Shown in pieces: positions 42,453 to 51,090 of a stretch of 64,000 nt of DNA. The notes beneath the pieces are model-generated. The model was not told the DNA's origin and did no database searches. It saw only the letters and a program-made list of their open reading frames with translations. The translations under genes were made by a program, and so were the position numbers. Source of the stretch: Propionispora sp. 2/2-37 (GTDB lineage: Bacteria; Bacillota; Negativicutes; Propionisporales; Propionisporaceae); NCBI RefSeq assembly GCF_001298735.1, contig NZ_CYSP01000018.1, positions 17,296 through 81,295 of the forward strand. The letters are read 5' to 3'. Each line of letters starts with the position of its first letter. The stretch's first letter is position 1.

Positions 42453-43637
42453 ATGCTTTCACAAAATATTCATGATAAAATAAGCAAATCCTCGTGGATA
42501 CGGGCCATGTTTGAACAGGGCGAGAAACTTCGCAAAATCCATGGACCGGAAAAGGTGTACGATTTCAGCCTGGGCAACCCTGACTACGAACCGCCGCAGG
42601 AAGTACAGGCATCGCTTGAGAAATACATAAACGGCCAAACGGCAGGGCTTCACAAATATATGAATAATGCCGGTTATCCTGATATCAGAGAAAAAATAGC
42701 GAAAAAAACAAGCGCAGAAACCGGACTGCCGGTAACGCTTAACCATATTATTATGACCTGCGGTGCAGCCGGAGGGCTCAATGTAGTGCTGAAAAGCATT
42801 TTAAATCCGGGAGATGAAGTCATCGTCCTGGCTCCGTACTTTGTAGAATACGGTTTTTATGCGGAAAACCATGGCGGTAAATTGGTGGTTGTCCCTACCG
42901 ATCCTTCTACTTTCGAACCATCGCTCGTCGCGCTGGAAAAAGCCGTCACCCCGAAAACCAAAGCCTTGATTATCAATTCACCGAATAATCCCACCGGGGT
43001 TATCTACAGTGAAGAAATATTAAAACAGGTTGCCCGGCTGCTTTCCAACAAGGAAAGGGAGTTTCATACTCAAATTCTGGTTATTTCGGATGAGCCCTAC
43101 AGCAAAATTATCTATGACGATGCCAAAGTGCCCAGCATTCTCGCTCTTTTCCCAAACTCGGCCATCGTCAACTCCTACAGTAAATCGCTGGCTTTACCCG
43201 GTGAACGCATTGGCTATATCGCGGTAAATCCCGGTATCGAAGACGTGGAGTTGTTAATTAGCGGCATGGTCTTCGCCAACCGTACCCTTGGCTTCGTAAA
43301 CGCCCCTTCTCTCTTCCAAAGAGTTATCGGCGATTCCTTGGATGCCGCAGTCAATACCGATGAATATAAACGCAGGCGCGACTACTTATACAATCATCTG
43401 ATCGAATTGGGCTTTACCTGCGTCAAGCCGGAAGGAGCCTTTTACCTCTTCCCTAAAGCCCTTATACCTGACGATGTGGAATTTGCGCAGCGGGCGCTGA
43501 AATACAATCTGTTAATCGTCCCCGGCAGCGGCTTTGGCTGCCCCGGCTATTTCCGCCTCGCTTACTGCGTCAGCATGGAAACCATCAAAAATTCCATTGG
43601 CGCCTTTAAAGCATTGGCGGAAGAGTTTAAAGGCTAA
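42453..43637 (+). CDS. pyridoxal phosphate-dependent aminotransferase (class I/II)
   Basis: 394 residues, fold type I. PLP-binding features: NSPNNPTGVIYS, SDEPYSKIIYDD, and the Schiff-base Lys in NSYSKSLALPGERIGY; the C-terminal Arg is in FRLAYCVS. The family includes aspartate and aromatic aminotransferases; the substrate is not evident. Position beside C4-dicarboxylate genes would suit an aspartate or other amino donor giving an oxo acid, but it has its own terminators on both sides. Ribosome site GGGGGAAAC. Confidence 0.9.
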   Translation: MLSQNIHDKISKSSWIRAMFEQGEKLRKIHGPEKVYDFSLGNPDYEPPQEVQASLEKYINGQTAGLHKYMNNAGYPDIREKIAKKTSAETGLPVTLNHIIMTCGAAGGLNVVLKSILNPGDEVIVLAPYFVEYGFYAENHGGKLVVVPTDPSTFEPSLVALEKAVTPKTKALIINSPNNPTGVIYSEEILKQVARLLSNKEREFHTQILVISDEPYSKIIYDDAKVPSILALFPNSAIVNSYSKSLALPGERIGYIAVNPGIEDVELLISGMVFANRTLGFVNAPSLFQRVIGDSLDAAVNTDEYKRRRDYLYNHLIELGFTCVKPEGAFYLFPKALIPDDVEFAQRALKYNLLIVPGSGFGCPGYFRLAYCVSMETIKNSIGAFKALAEEFKG

Positions 43638-43649
43638 ACAAAAAATATA

Positions 43650-43691
43650 GGGCGCATTCCATTTATTTTATCAACATAATGGAATGCGCCC
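43650..43691. terminator. bidirectional terminator between converging genes
   Basis: 13-bp stem GGGCGCATTCCAT with its complement, 16-nt loop, between the aminotransferase and the minus-strand small gene. Confidence 0.78.
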
Positions 43692-43725
43692 TTAAACATA
43701 CTAGGGGAAATCCTGTTATTTTCCT

Positions 43726-44001
43726 TCAGCCCCGCTGCATGACCTCGGTCACCTTCCACTTCTCATGGGGAATAGTGACATATGCCATCATTTCATTTGG
43801 AGCAATACTCCTTTCATCTTTAACCACCAAACAACCGACGATAGCCTCCCCCTCGGGCAGATAATTTGTCATCTCCTCAGTATACCCGACAAATCTGGCC
43901 ACCTTTCCAGCAAGCACTTTTTCTAACCAATCACGTATCTCATGGGACGTAACATGTACATTATGCTCATGCAATACAACGATACCGTATTTTTGCCACA
44001 T
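43726..44001 (-). CDS. conserved-looking small protein, unknown
   Basis: 91 residues, soluble, no signal or membrane helix. It begins MWQKYGIVVLHEHNVHVTSHEIRDWLEKVL and has mixed alpha/beta character with four His. I do not recognise a family. The ATG at 44001 has GGGAG nine bases upstream, better than the GTG at 44010. A single gene between two hairpins. Confidence 0.6.
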   Translation of the reverse strand: MWQKYGIVVLHEHNVHVTSHEIRDWLEKVLAGKVARFVGYTEEMTNYLPEGEAIVGCLVVKDERSIAPNEMMAYVTIPHEKWKVTEVMQRG

Positions 44002-44062
44002 AATACTCACTCTCCCTTATAAAAGATTACGACCAACAAGCGTAAAACCCTGCCAGACAGTC

Positions 44063-44091
44063 AAATCCCGGCATCAAGTTTGCCGGGATTT
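44063..44091 (-). terminator. hairpin after the deacetylase gene
   Basis: AAATCCCGGCA / TGCCGGGATTT, 11-bp perfect stem with a 7-nt loop, between two minus-strand genes; T run is short. Confidence 0.65.
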
Positions 44092-44129
44092 TCATATTCT
44101 TTGCAGTAGAACACCGCCTAGACCTATTT

Positions 44130-44987
44130 TTAAGGGATATAAATATAACCTGCCAGTGAAGTATTGCCCTCTTTTAATAGATAAGCCTTAAGATTTTGCA
44201 ATGCATTAACGATTTGTGTAAATTGAAGCCTCAGCCAGAAGCGAAAAAAGGTATGTTCCACCCCGCCAAAAACCGGAATCCGGTTTAAGGTATATAAGGT
44301 CGAGTTTTCTTTATCCCGTCCAAAATTAACGGTAAAGGCCGCCCGGTATCCTGCTTTTTTCGTCAATTCCACAATTCTCTGATCATAGTCTCCCCCTGGA
44401 TACGCCAGATACTTCACTTCGCTGCCCAGCCGCCATTCCAAGGCCCGTTTTGACTGGACCAATTGTTTGATCACTTTTTCATCAGAAGCTTTGGACAGAG
44501 AGATATGACTCAACGTGTGACTTTCAAAATCGAATCCGTTATCTTTCATTTCTTTAATCTGCGCCCAAGTCAAATACCGGTCATACTTGTCTACAAAATC
44601 CGTAATGATAAAGATGGTTGCGCCAAAATGATATTTTTGCATAATCGGGTAAGCAACCTGGTAATTATCTTCATACCCGTCGTCAAACGTAATCAGCACC
44701 GGTTTATGGGGAAGTTCTTTCCCTTCTTGTATATAGTCGGTCAACTGATCCGGTGAAATGGCCGTGTAGCCGGCATCATGCAAATACTTCATTTGCGCTT
44801 CGAACTCCAAACTACTCAGAGTCAAAGCTGTATGAAACTTATCGTTAACTTGATGATAGTTCAAAACCGGGACTCCCTGAAAATAAGTCAAAGCAATATA
44901 GCTTACGCCTGCCGCCACTATAACCGCAATGACAATGCCCCACATAAACTTTTTCGGGGTAACCGCTTTCAAGAAATACAACTCCAT
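44130..44987 (-). CDS. membrane-anchored polysaccharide deacetylase
   Basis: 285 residues. An N-terminal helix (about 13-34) anchors a NodB-type domain facing outward: TFDDGYEDN (metal Asp and base), the HTLSH zinc pair in FESHTLSHISLS, and YLAYPGGDYD. It removes acetyl (or similar) groups from a cell-surface polysaccharide or peptidoglycan; the sequence is closest in style to the PgaB/IcaB-like branch. It stands alone with no exopolysaccharide synthase nearby, so the substrate is open. Confidence 0.9.
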   Translation of the reverse strand: MELYFLKAVTPKKFMWGIVIAVIVAAGVSYIALTYFQGVPVLNYHQVNDKFHTALTLSSLEFEAQMKYLHDAGYTAISPDQLTDYIQEGKELPHKPVLITFDDGYEDNYQVAYPIMQKYHFGATIFIITDFVDKYDRYLTWAQIKEMKDNGFDFESHTLSHISLSKASDEKVIKQLVQSKRALEWRLGSEVKYLAYPGGDYDQRIVELTKKAGYRAAFTVNFGRDKENSTLYTLNRIPVFGGVEHTFFRFWLRLQFTQIVNALQNLKAYLLKEGNTSLAGYIYIP

Positions 44988-45123
44988 TCTCTTCTCTATT
45001 GCGCGTAAATAACACTTCGTTTATGTACTGACACCCTACATTATGTGATGCTGAACTTTGCTTTGTCAAGACCTTACATATAAAAAATGGCATTAGCAGC
45101 TGGGACCACGCCAATCGTCTGCC

Positions 45124-45161
45124 AATATAAAAAAGGCTGCACTGATTTCAGTACAGCCTGT
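45124..45161 (-). terminator. intrinsic terminator of the aldolase-TIM-YjbQ operon
   Basis: Minus strand: AGGCTGTACTG / CAGTGCAGCCT stem (one mismatch) with a 4-nt loop followed by TTTTTTAT, 30 bases after the YjbQ stop. Confidence 0.88.
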
Positions 45162-45192
45162 AAATCCATAGTCATTTTAAACCAGTCGAAGG

Positions 45193-45714
45193 TTATTTGC
45201 CCAACACTTGTATATAGATATTTCTGTTACGAACCCTGTTTTGATCCCAGTCCACAAAATAGATATATCCGACAGTGCCGGTCATGAGCTTGCCTTCCCT
45301 AATGACAAAGGTCGCGCTGGAACCAATGAGCGAAGCGCGAAGATGCGCATCCGTGTTAAGCAATGTACCGGGGTCAGGCGGATAATTCGGATCGTTAAGC
45401 CCCATGGCGAATTTCGTGTGCTCCGGTCCCGGACTGCGGTACTGGCCTTCGGTTACGCAGCGGGGGATAATTTTATCCATCACGTTATTCAAATCCACCT
45501 GAATAACTTCATCGCCGTTGTAATTTTTATCATGCATATACTCTTCGAAAAATATGGAACAGGTGGTATGGGGAGTGGCTACTACGACAATTCCGTCCTG
45601 AACCTTGCTTTCAGCAATCACCCGGCGAACCTCACTGGTAATTTCATGATAGGAAGGCCGGTTTCCATTCGATGTAACAACTAAGCTGTCTCCATAAACA
45701 ATCATTTCTCTCAT
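45193..45714 (-). CDS. YjbQ/UPF0047 family protein, long form
   Basis: 173 residues against about 135-140 for usual YjbQ. The conserved core is present: VVATPHTTCSIFFEE, DLNNVMDKIIPR, H in NTDAHLRASLIGSSATFVI, and the closing VDWDQNRVRNRNIYIQVLG. Members have been reported to have thiamine-phosphate-synthase activity in E. coli, but the true role is unsettled. The first ATG overlaps the stop of the TIM gene (ATGA), so translation is coupled; ATG 45705 is an alternative. Its link to an aldolase and a triose isomerase hints at a role in a sugar-phosphate pathway. Confidence 0.85.
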   Translation of the reverse strand: MREMIVYGDSLVVTSNGNRPSYHEITSEVRRVIAESKVQDGIVVVATPHTTCSIFFEEYMHDKNYNGDEVIQVDLNNVMDKIIPRCVTEGQYRSPGPEHTKFAMGLNDPNYPPDPGTLLNTDAHLRASLIGSSATFVIREGKLMTGTVGYIYFVDWDQNRVRNRNIYIQVLGK

Positions 45715-46400
45715 CCTTTCTTGGCTTTTTTTAATGCTTGCAGCATTTCAACTATTTTTCCTTTCCGGCTCGGCGCATTCAGTATGCCACTGGTTCCGCC
45801 ACTGCCATGGGCGCCTTGTGTAATTACCCGGTATACATCATCCCCGGTACTGACTCCGGCCGCCTGAATAATCAAAATAGAAGGATCAATTGATTTCACG
45901 GCATCATTGGTTATACGGATATATTCATCATCACTGGTATTGCCTGTACCAATCAGACTGGTAGGTTCACAAATCATCACATCCGGTTTTAAATGAGCGA
46001 TGGCTTTGCACTGCTGCACGGTATCCGCGCAAACCACCGTAATAATCCCTACCTCGTCAGCCCTTCGCATGGTCCTGTCTAAATCGCACAACGCCAAAGG
46101 TTTCTCCGCATGATTTAATATGACGGCCTCAACCCCCGCATGTTTTAATGCTTCCGGCAGGATGCGGCCCATCCCTCGCCCGGGAACAATGCCATCCATA
46201 TGCTGAGCCGTGACAATAAGCTGCGAAGTGTTTTTTACGATAGCCGGAATATCCACCAATTGCGCCGTAAACATGATGTCCAGATCATATTCCTGGGCTA
46301 ATTTATCCGTAGCCATTGCTAACTCCAGACTTTCTTCACCATAAATATAAGCTTTCGGATTGACAATAAGAAACGGTGTCTTTATCTGCTTCTTATTCAT
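45711..46400 (-). CDS. triosephosphate-isomerase-like protein of the archaeal type
   Basis: 229 residues, shorter than bacterial TpiA. TIM-barrel residues are kept: Lys in VNPKAYI (NPK in place of NWK), His in ILNHAEKPL, catalytic Glu in MICEPTSLIGTGN, and the phosphate-binding GVSTGDDV and GSGGTSGIL loops. The QLVDIPAIV, AQHMDGIVPGRGMGRILPEALKHAG and RRADEVGIITVVC segments resemble archaeal TIMs more than bacterial ones. Start ATG 46400 follows GAGGAGGGAG. Beside a class II aldolase it probably isomerises a keto/aldo phosphate formed by that enzyme, not necessarily a triose. Confidence 0.85.
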   Translation of the reverse strand: MNKKQIKTPFLIVNPKAYIYGEESLELAMATDKLAQEYDLDIMFTAQLVDIPAIVKNTSQLIVTAQHMDGIVPGRGMGRILPEALKHAGVEAVILNHAEKPLALCDLDRTMRRADEVGIITVVCADTVQQCKAIAHLKPDVMICEPTSLIGTGNTSDDEYIRITNDAVKSIDPSILIIQAAGVSTGDDVYRVITQGAHGSGGTSGILNAPSRKGKIVEMLQALKKAKKG

Positions 46401-46420
46401 ATTCTCCCTCCTCACTTGTA

Positions 46421-47266
46421 TTAATTAATGGAAACTGTTCTGGTTTCAAAAACGGAATAATAGTGTTTAAGGCAATTCTGGGTACCGGTTTTGGCACTGC
46501 TTTTCACTTCCAGGTAATTGCCCGGTTTTTTCCGGTTGATTTCATCCATGGCTGCATTTAAAAAATCAGAAAAAATATTAATTTTTGCAATACCGTTTTG
46601 CGCGCATTTTTTTAAATTATTATCTCCGGAGGAAGATCCTCCATGCAAAACTAACGGAATGTCAATGGCTGCAGCAATTTCTTTCAGACGGTCAAAGCTG
46701 ATTATCGGCCGCCCTGTATACATCCCATGCGCCGTACCAATGGAGATAGCCAACGAATCGACGTTTGTCGCTTCAATAAAATTTCGTGCTTCTTCTACTG
46801 TGGTATATATGGAATCACTTAATTCATGGTTTTCATAATTCTCACCCGAACCTACATGGCCGATTTCCGCTTCTACTACGACTCCTCTGGGATGAGCATA
46901 GTCGATAATTTCTTTTGTCCTTTCCACATTCGCTTGAAAATCGCACTGTGAAGCATCAATCATGACTGACGAAAATCCTAAGTCGATGCCTCTCTTGATG
47001 ACGGCGGGAGTTGTCCCGTGATCCAAATGCAAAACTACCGGGACCTTGGCCGCTTCTGCGTACCTTTTACCCATAACGGCAGCTTCTTCAAGGGATATGC
47101 TCTCACCTAAATGGCTCTCTGCCAGTGCTGCAATAACAGGCAAATTCAGCTTTTCAGCCACTTCGATGTGCCATTTCAGCCAGTCAAGGTCAATAAAATT
47201 GGGAGCCGGAATGGCAAACCTTTCTTTTTGTGCGACCGCAAATAATTCTTTTGACGTAACTAGCAT
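46421..47266 (-). CDS. class II (zinc) aldolase, fructose/tagatose-bisphosphate type
   Basis: 281 residues. Zinc ligands and signature are present: VLHLDHGTTP (His pair with the catalytic Asp), VVEAEIGHVGSGEN (Glu), SIGTAHGMYTG (His) and VLHGGSSSGD (His and phosphate loop). The sequence is of the FbaA/GatY/KbaY group and lacks the longer loops of class IIA. It cleaves a ketose 1,6-bisphosphate or analogue to dihydroxyacetone phosphate and an aldehyde. First gene of the operon with TIM-like and YjbQ genes; GGGAGG site. Operator-like repeats lie just upstream. Confidence 0.93.
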   Translation of the reverse strand: MLVTSKELFAVAQKERFAIPAPNFIDLDWLKWHIEVAEKLNLPVIAALAESHLGESISLEEAAVMGKRYAEAAKVPVVLHLDHGTTPAVIKRGIDLGFSSVMIDASQCDFQANVERTKEIIDYAHPRGVVVEAEIGHVGSGENYENHELSDSIYTTVEEARNFIEATNVDSLAISIGTAHGMYTGRPIISFDRLKEIAAAIDIPLVLHGGSSSGDNNLKKCAQNGIAKINIFSDFLNAAMDEINRKKPGNYLEVKSSAKTGTQNCLKHYYSVFETRTVSIN

Positions 47267-47314
47267 GGTTTATACCTCCCTATCTGCAAAGTGTGAAGTA
47301 CGCCTTGAACTTTA

Positions 47315-47348
47315 GTTCATTATAATGAACATTTGTTCATTATAATGC
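47315..47348. promoter_or_regulatory. tandem palindromic operators between the aldolase operon and sorC-type gene
   Basis: GTTCATTATAATGAAC (47315-47330) is a perfect 16-bp palindrome; a second copy, GTTCATTATAATG, starts exactly 20 bp later at 47335. Each contains TATAAT, so the sites overlap likely -10 elements. They are in the gap between the divergent regulator and aldolase genes and are probably bound by the SorC-type regulator. Confidence 0.75.
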
Positions 47349-47535
47349 GTAAGGCACCTATGTGCCTATTAATTAATTTTGTTCTTCTTGCTTTTAATTA
47401 TATCCCTTATAAATCATTTGTCAAGTTTTTCGTGAATTTTCAGTTTTGCCTGATTGTTTGTTTCGATCCGGCTTTGACATGAAAAAATATTTAATATATA
47501 CTGAAGCGGAAAAGGCAGTTAGAGGAGTTACTATA

Positions 47536-48483
47536 ATGAATAATAATAAATATGAAAACTACTCTATGACGGATAAAATAGAGCTGGTTGCCAATTTATA
47601 CTATATAAGTAAGCTGTCGCAAAAGGAAATCTCTGAGAAACTGGATATTTCACGGCCCTGGGTATCAAAACTGTTAACCCGCGCGGAAGAAATGAATATT
47701 GTCAAAATTGAAATCAACTCCCCTTCGGTAGGCAATCCCCAACTCGAAAGCCGGCTGATGGAACTCTACGGAATTGAAAAAGTTTGCGTTGTAAATTCGT
47801 CCTTTGGAAACACCAGAGAAAATACCGCTAAAGCTGCGGCACATTACTTTATTTCAAGAATCCGGCCTCATGATACCATCGGCATCGGCTGGGGCGAGTC
47901 GGTCTCAACCACGGTCAAGCACATCGTGCCGCTAAAACTGCCTGATATTAAAATTGTTCCTCTGGCAGGCAGCTTTGGCACCAGCCTTGGTTTCTGGGCA
48001 AATTACGGCGCCCACCAACTGGCTGAAACCATCCATGGGACTGCCTATTTACTGCACGCACCGGCATTTTGCCATAGCGCTGAGGAATATAATGCAATTA
48101 TTTCCAATCCTCAGTCAAGCGAAATATTGAAGCTGGGAGAATCTGCCCATATTCACATCGTCGGTCTTGGAAGCATTGCCCACAGCAATTTAATTAAGCA
48201 TAATATCATTCAGCCGGATGCGGCCCAGGAATTGCTCGAAGCCGGCTGCGTGGGCGATGTCGCTTTGCATTTTTTAGATAATAACGGCAACATTATCCAT
48301 ACCGACGTAACGGAACGGATTATTAAGGTTAATTTCCTTAAAATGAAAGAAAATGCCCGCGACATCATCGGTATTGCAACAGGTGAGCATAAAGCCGGCA
48401 TTATCAAAGCCGCACTAAAGGGAAAATTGATAAACGCACTGTTTACCGATGAAGAAACTGCGTTGTTGTTATGTGAATCGTAA
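47536..48483 (+). CDS. SorC/DeoR-like sugar-binding transcriptional regulator
   Basis: 315 residues: N-terminal HTH (SQKEISEKLDISRPWVSKLLTRA) and a C-terminal sugar-phosphate-binding domain (GIGWGESVSTTVKHI, GSFGTSLGFWANYGAHQLAE, GCVGDVALHFLD, GIATGEHKAGIIKAALKG). SorC-type regulators sense a phosphorylated sugar and control the neighbouring catabolic genes. The ATG at 47536 has AGAGGAG; the frame further upstream is not supported. Divergent from the aldolase operon. Confidence 0.92.
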   Translation: MNNNKYENYSMTDKIELVANLYYISKLSQKEISEKLDISRPWVSKLLTRAEEMNIVKIEINSPSVGNPQLESRLMELYGIEKVCVVNSSFGNTRENTAKAAAHYFISRIRPHDTIGIGWGESVSTTVKHIVPLKLPDIKIVPLAGSFGTSLGFWANYGAHQLAETIHGTAYLLHAPAFCHSAEEYNAIISNPQSSEILKLGESAHIHIVGLGSIAHSNLIKHNIIQPDAAQELLEAGCVGDVALHFLDNNGNIIHTDVTERIIKVNFLKMKENARDIIGIATGEHKAGIIKAALKGKLINALFTDEETALLLCES

Positions 48484-48694
48484 TGTACATTACGTGGGAG
48501 ACATGCTGCGGCAGCCCGACCGCATTACCGGCAATCTGCAAAAAAGTCCGGCGGGCCATAGCCAGCCGGAGACTGTAGCCTATTTGTATGCAATATCATA
48601 ATTTTGTCCATAATACCGAAAGCAAAGGAAACCCCTTCACCTACGTCAAATAAAACAACATGTTCGTGAAAATTGAGCAGAAGGAGGCTAAATT

Positions 48695-48889
48695 ATGCCC
48701 GTAATCACTGTGGAAGGTTCCCAGCTCAGCAAAGAACAAAAGCGCGGTCTGATACTGGATTTATCGCAAACCGCAAGTCGCATTATGCAGATACCCCAGG
48801 AAGCCTTTGTTGTTTTAATCAAGGAGAATCCTGCAGACAATATCGGCGTTGGCGGAACCATGTTGTCAGAAAGGCATCCTAAAAAGTAA
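48695..48889 (+). CDS. 4-oxalocrotonate tautomerase family protein
   Basis: 64 residues. The catalytic Pro follows the initiator Met (MPVITVEG), as needed for an N-terminal proline base; QLSKEQKRGLI and the VLIKENPADNIGVGGTML end match the DmpI-like group. It catalyses keto-enol isomerisation of an unknown substrate. AAGGAGG site. A single gene with its own terminator. Confidence 0.93.
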   Translation: MPVITVEGSQLSKEQKRGLILDLSQTASRIMQIPQEAFVVLIKENPADNIGVGGTMLSERHPKK

Positions 48890-48913
48890 AAAGGTTATAA
48901 CGACAGAAACAGC

Positions 48914-48947
48914 AAAAGCCGGGAACAAAAAATCCTCGGCTTTTCCT
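48914..48947 (+). terminator. intrinsic terminator after the tautomerase gene
   Basis: AAAAGCCG / CGGCTTTT stem extended by GGA/TCC, followed by CCTTGTTT; 24 bases after the stop. Confidence 0.75.
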
Positions 48948-49033
48948 TGTTTATAGAATTAAAAAAGAACAATCCATGTGAAGTTGTGTCTAAAACGAAA
49001 CAACGGATAGATTCCTATCAGGAGCGTGCCTTC

Positions 49034-49222
49034 ATGAAAGTGGCTATTATTTCGGATACACACCTCAAGAAAAACTCCGGACAATTGAATGCATTAACTG
49101 ATACATTGCATAAAGCAGACCTGGTGGTCCATGCGGGTGATTACGGCAATATATGGGTTCTGAAGTATTTACAGGATCATTTCAACTTCACCGGTGTCTG
49201 GGGATTAGCACACAATGCCTAG
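49034..49222 (+). pseudogene. truncated YfcE-type metallophosphoesterase (N-terminal fragment)
   Basis: 62 residues. MKVAIISDTHL and VVHAGDYG are the first two metal-binding motifs of the YfcE/MJ0936 phosphodiesterase family, which normally has about 155-170 residues. The frame ends right after GVWGLAHNA where the GNxD motif should be, and the rest of the gene is missing: from here the DNA is AT-rich and unrelated. AGGAGCG is a usable ribosome site, but the product would lack most metal ligands. Confidence 0.8.
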
Positions 49223-49399
49223 ATATTTTAGAGGATTTTCCTTTTTAAATAGTTTAGAATCCAACATGTTTTTAATTAAATCCCTAAATTGGATTAGTTG
49301 TTCAGGAGTAAAGTTTTCTTTAAAAAGAAATGCCCATTGCTCCCTGACATTTTCTTTTATCTTACTAAATTCATTCCACTGTAAATAAACTGTAACCAT
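49205..49399 (-). CDS. hypothetical 64-residue protein
   Basis: A charged, helical small protein (LQWNEFSKIKENVREQW in its first part), AT-rich, with no clear ribosome site before its ATG. Its end overlaps the broken phosphoesterase frame. I do not recognise it; it may be a fragment that came with the AT-rich segment. Confidence 0.3.
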   Translation of the reverse strand: MVTVYLQWNEFSKIKENVREQWAFLFKENFTPEQLIQFRDLIKNMLDSKLFKKENPLKYLGIVC

Positions 49400-49481
49400 T
49401 CTGTAACAAAGAAAAACTATACTAAATCTTATGAATATATTTATAGTTTCTTATAAAACAGTAAACGAAAGGAATGATCAG

Positions 49482-50816
49482 ATGAGAAAAAGTACTTTTA
49501 AACTATTCTTGATTTTCGTATTAGTATTATGCTTTTCTATAAATGCTTCAGCCCAGAACGCTCAAGAAATTTCCGAATGGGTTCTTCCTGAACAAGGAGA
49601 ACCACCTTCCACTCAACCTCAAACAGAAACTAGTGCTTTATATACTCAAATCGGTACGACTGTAACTAAGACTAAACAGACAATTAATGCCCCAAATAAG
49701 AATGAATCCGGGATCAAAGTTGCCAAAAGTGGTGTTTTAAATCTGTCGAATTCAATAATTGTTACGACTGGCATTACTTCTTCTGAGGAAGAAAGTAACT
49801 TTTACGGCCTCAACGCTGCAATATTAGCAGAGTCGGGCAGCAAAATAAACTTGAAAGACAGTACAATAACAACAACCGGAGAAGGAGCCAACGCCATTTT
49901 CGCAACAGGTACGGGTTCAGAAATTAATGTCTCTGACGTCAATATTCATACCTCTGCAAACTCCTCTCGCGGTTTAGATGCAACACTAACCGGTACCGTA
50001 AATGCTACAAATGTTAATATTACTACAGAAGGAATGCATAGTGCAGCCATCGCAACGGATCGGGGCAACGGAACCATAAATGTGACAGGTGGTTCTATGA
50101 AAACATCCGGAGAAGGTTCACCCGGGATTTATTCAACAGGAGATATTGCCGTTACCAATGCACAACTTATTGCTACTGGATCAGAAGCAGCTGTAGTTGA
50201 AGGAAAAAACTCGATCACTTTAAAAAACACCACATTATCCGGTAAAAAAAATTGGGGAGTTATGATGTACCAGAGTTTCTCCGGTGACGCAGAAGTTGGT
50301 ACAAGCCATTTTACAATGGACGGAGGGTCTCTCTCTGCAGAAACTGGTCCTCTATTTTACATTACCAATACTGAAGCAAATATCAGCCTAAAAAATGTGA
50401 AGCTTACTTCTACCACAGGAACCCTATTGTCAGTTGGAGCAGGCAAATGGGGAACACCTGGAGCCAATGGAGCAATGGCAACATTTACTGCCAACGATCA
50501 AACTCTTGATGGTAATATTATTTCTGATAAAATCAGTATGGTCAAACTTAACCTGCAAAATAATTCAACATGGAATGGTTCTATAAATGCGGATAATACT
50601 GCTAAATCAGTGGAACTAAAACTAGATAAGTCCAGTAAATGGAACGTAACTGGAACTTCTTATTTAACAACTTTAATCGATGATGACACCACCTTATCCA
50701 ATATAGATGATAATGGTTTTACGATTTATTACAACGCATCCGAAGATTCCAATAAATGGCTAGGTCATAAGACCTTTACGTTAAAAGACGGTGGTAAATT
50801 AATGCCCAGAAATTGA
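49482..50816 (+). CDS. secreted beta-helix repeat protein
   Basis: 444 residues. A clear signal peptide ends at NASAQ; the rest is rich in Thr, Ser, Asn, Gly with recurring strand-turn units of about 20-25 residues (e.g. GSKINLKDSTITTTGEGANAI, then similar copies), as in right-handed beta-helix or autotransporter passenger proteins. No barrel, LPXTG or S-layer domain follows, so it is probably released to the periplasm or exterior, or the C-terminal part is missing. The gene is visibly more AT-rich than its flanks and sits between two broken genes, a sign of insertion. ATG follows AAAGGAATG. Function unknown. Confidence 0.75.
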   Translation: MRKSTFKLFLIFVLVLCFSINASAQNAQEISEWVLPEQGEPPSTQPQTETSALYTQIGTTVTKTKQTINAPNKNESGIKVAKSGVLNLSNSIIVTTGITSSEEESNFYGLNAAILAESGSKINLKDSTITTTGEGANAIFATGTGSEINVSDVNIHTSANSSRGLDATLTGTVNATNVNITTEGMHSAAIATDRGNGTINVTGGSMKTSGEGSPGIYSTGDIAVTNAQLIATGSEAAVVEGKNSITLKNTTLSGKKNWGVMMYQSFSGDAEVGTSHFTMDGGSLSAETGPLFYITNTEANISLKNVKLTSTTGTLLSVGAGKWGTPGANGAMATFTANDQTLDGNIISDKISMVKLNLQNNSTWNGSINADNTAKSVELKLDKSSKWNVTGTSYLTTLIDDDTTLSNIDDNGFTIYYNASEDSNKWLGHKTFTLKDGGKLMPRN

Positions 50817-50898
50817 TCTAACTACCAACTTAAATGATCAAAATGAAAACCATCGTCAGAATAAGTTAAGCCTTTCCTCTTTGCAGTTGCTTTTATGA

Positions 50899-51030
50899 TC
50901 ACGAGCCTGTTTAGCAGGATTCGACGTTGACTTCGCAATACCTTGGGGTCAAGGGCACGGTGGAGATTACGACCTGAATGAACTCTTTGCCTGGATTGAC
51001 AAGATCTGCGCCTCTCACCAAGTGAACTAA
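50899..51030 (+). pseudogene. C-terminal fragment of an alpha/beta hydrolase (tannase/esterase-like)
   Basis: An open stretch of 43 codons ending at TAA encodes [17 protein letters not shown] followed by [12 protein letters not shown]. The GHGGDYDL segment with the catalytic His is typical of the end of subtype B tannase/feruloyl-esterase-like hydrolases. The rest of the gene is absent: a stop codon is just upstream, and further up comes the AT-rich beta-helix gene. Confidence 0.7.
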
Positions 51031-51090
51031 CCACTAAAAACCAGAAAAAAGCGGACCAATCCTACAGTGATTTACCTTATTCATTAGAAG

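Noticed and set aside
48484..48694. Gap between the SorC-type gene and the tautomerase
   Set aside because: It contains a weak TCCGGC/GCCGGA inverted repeat without T run and no coding signal; not annotated.
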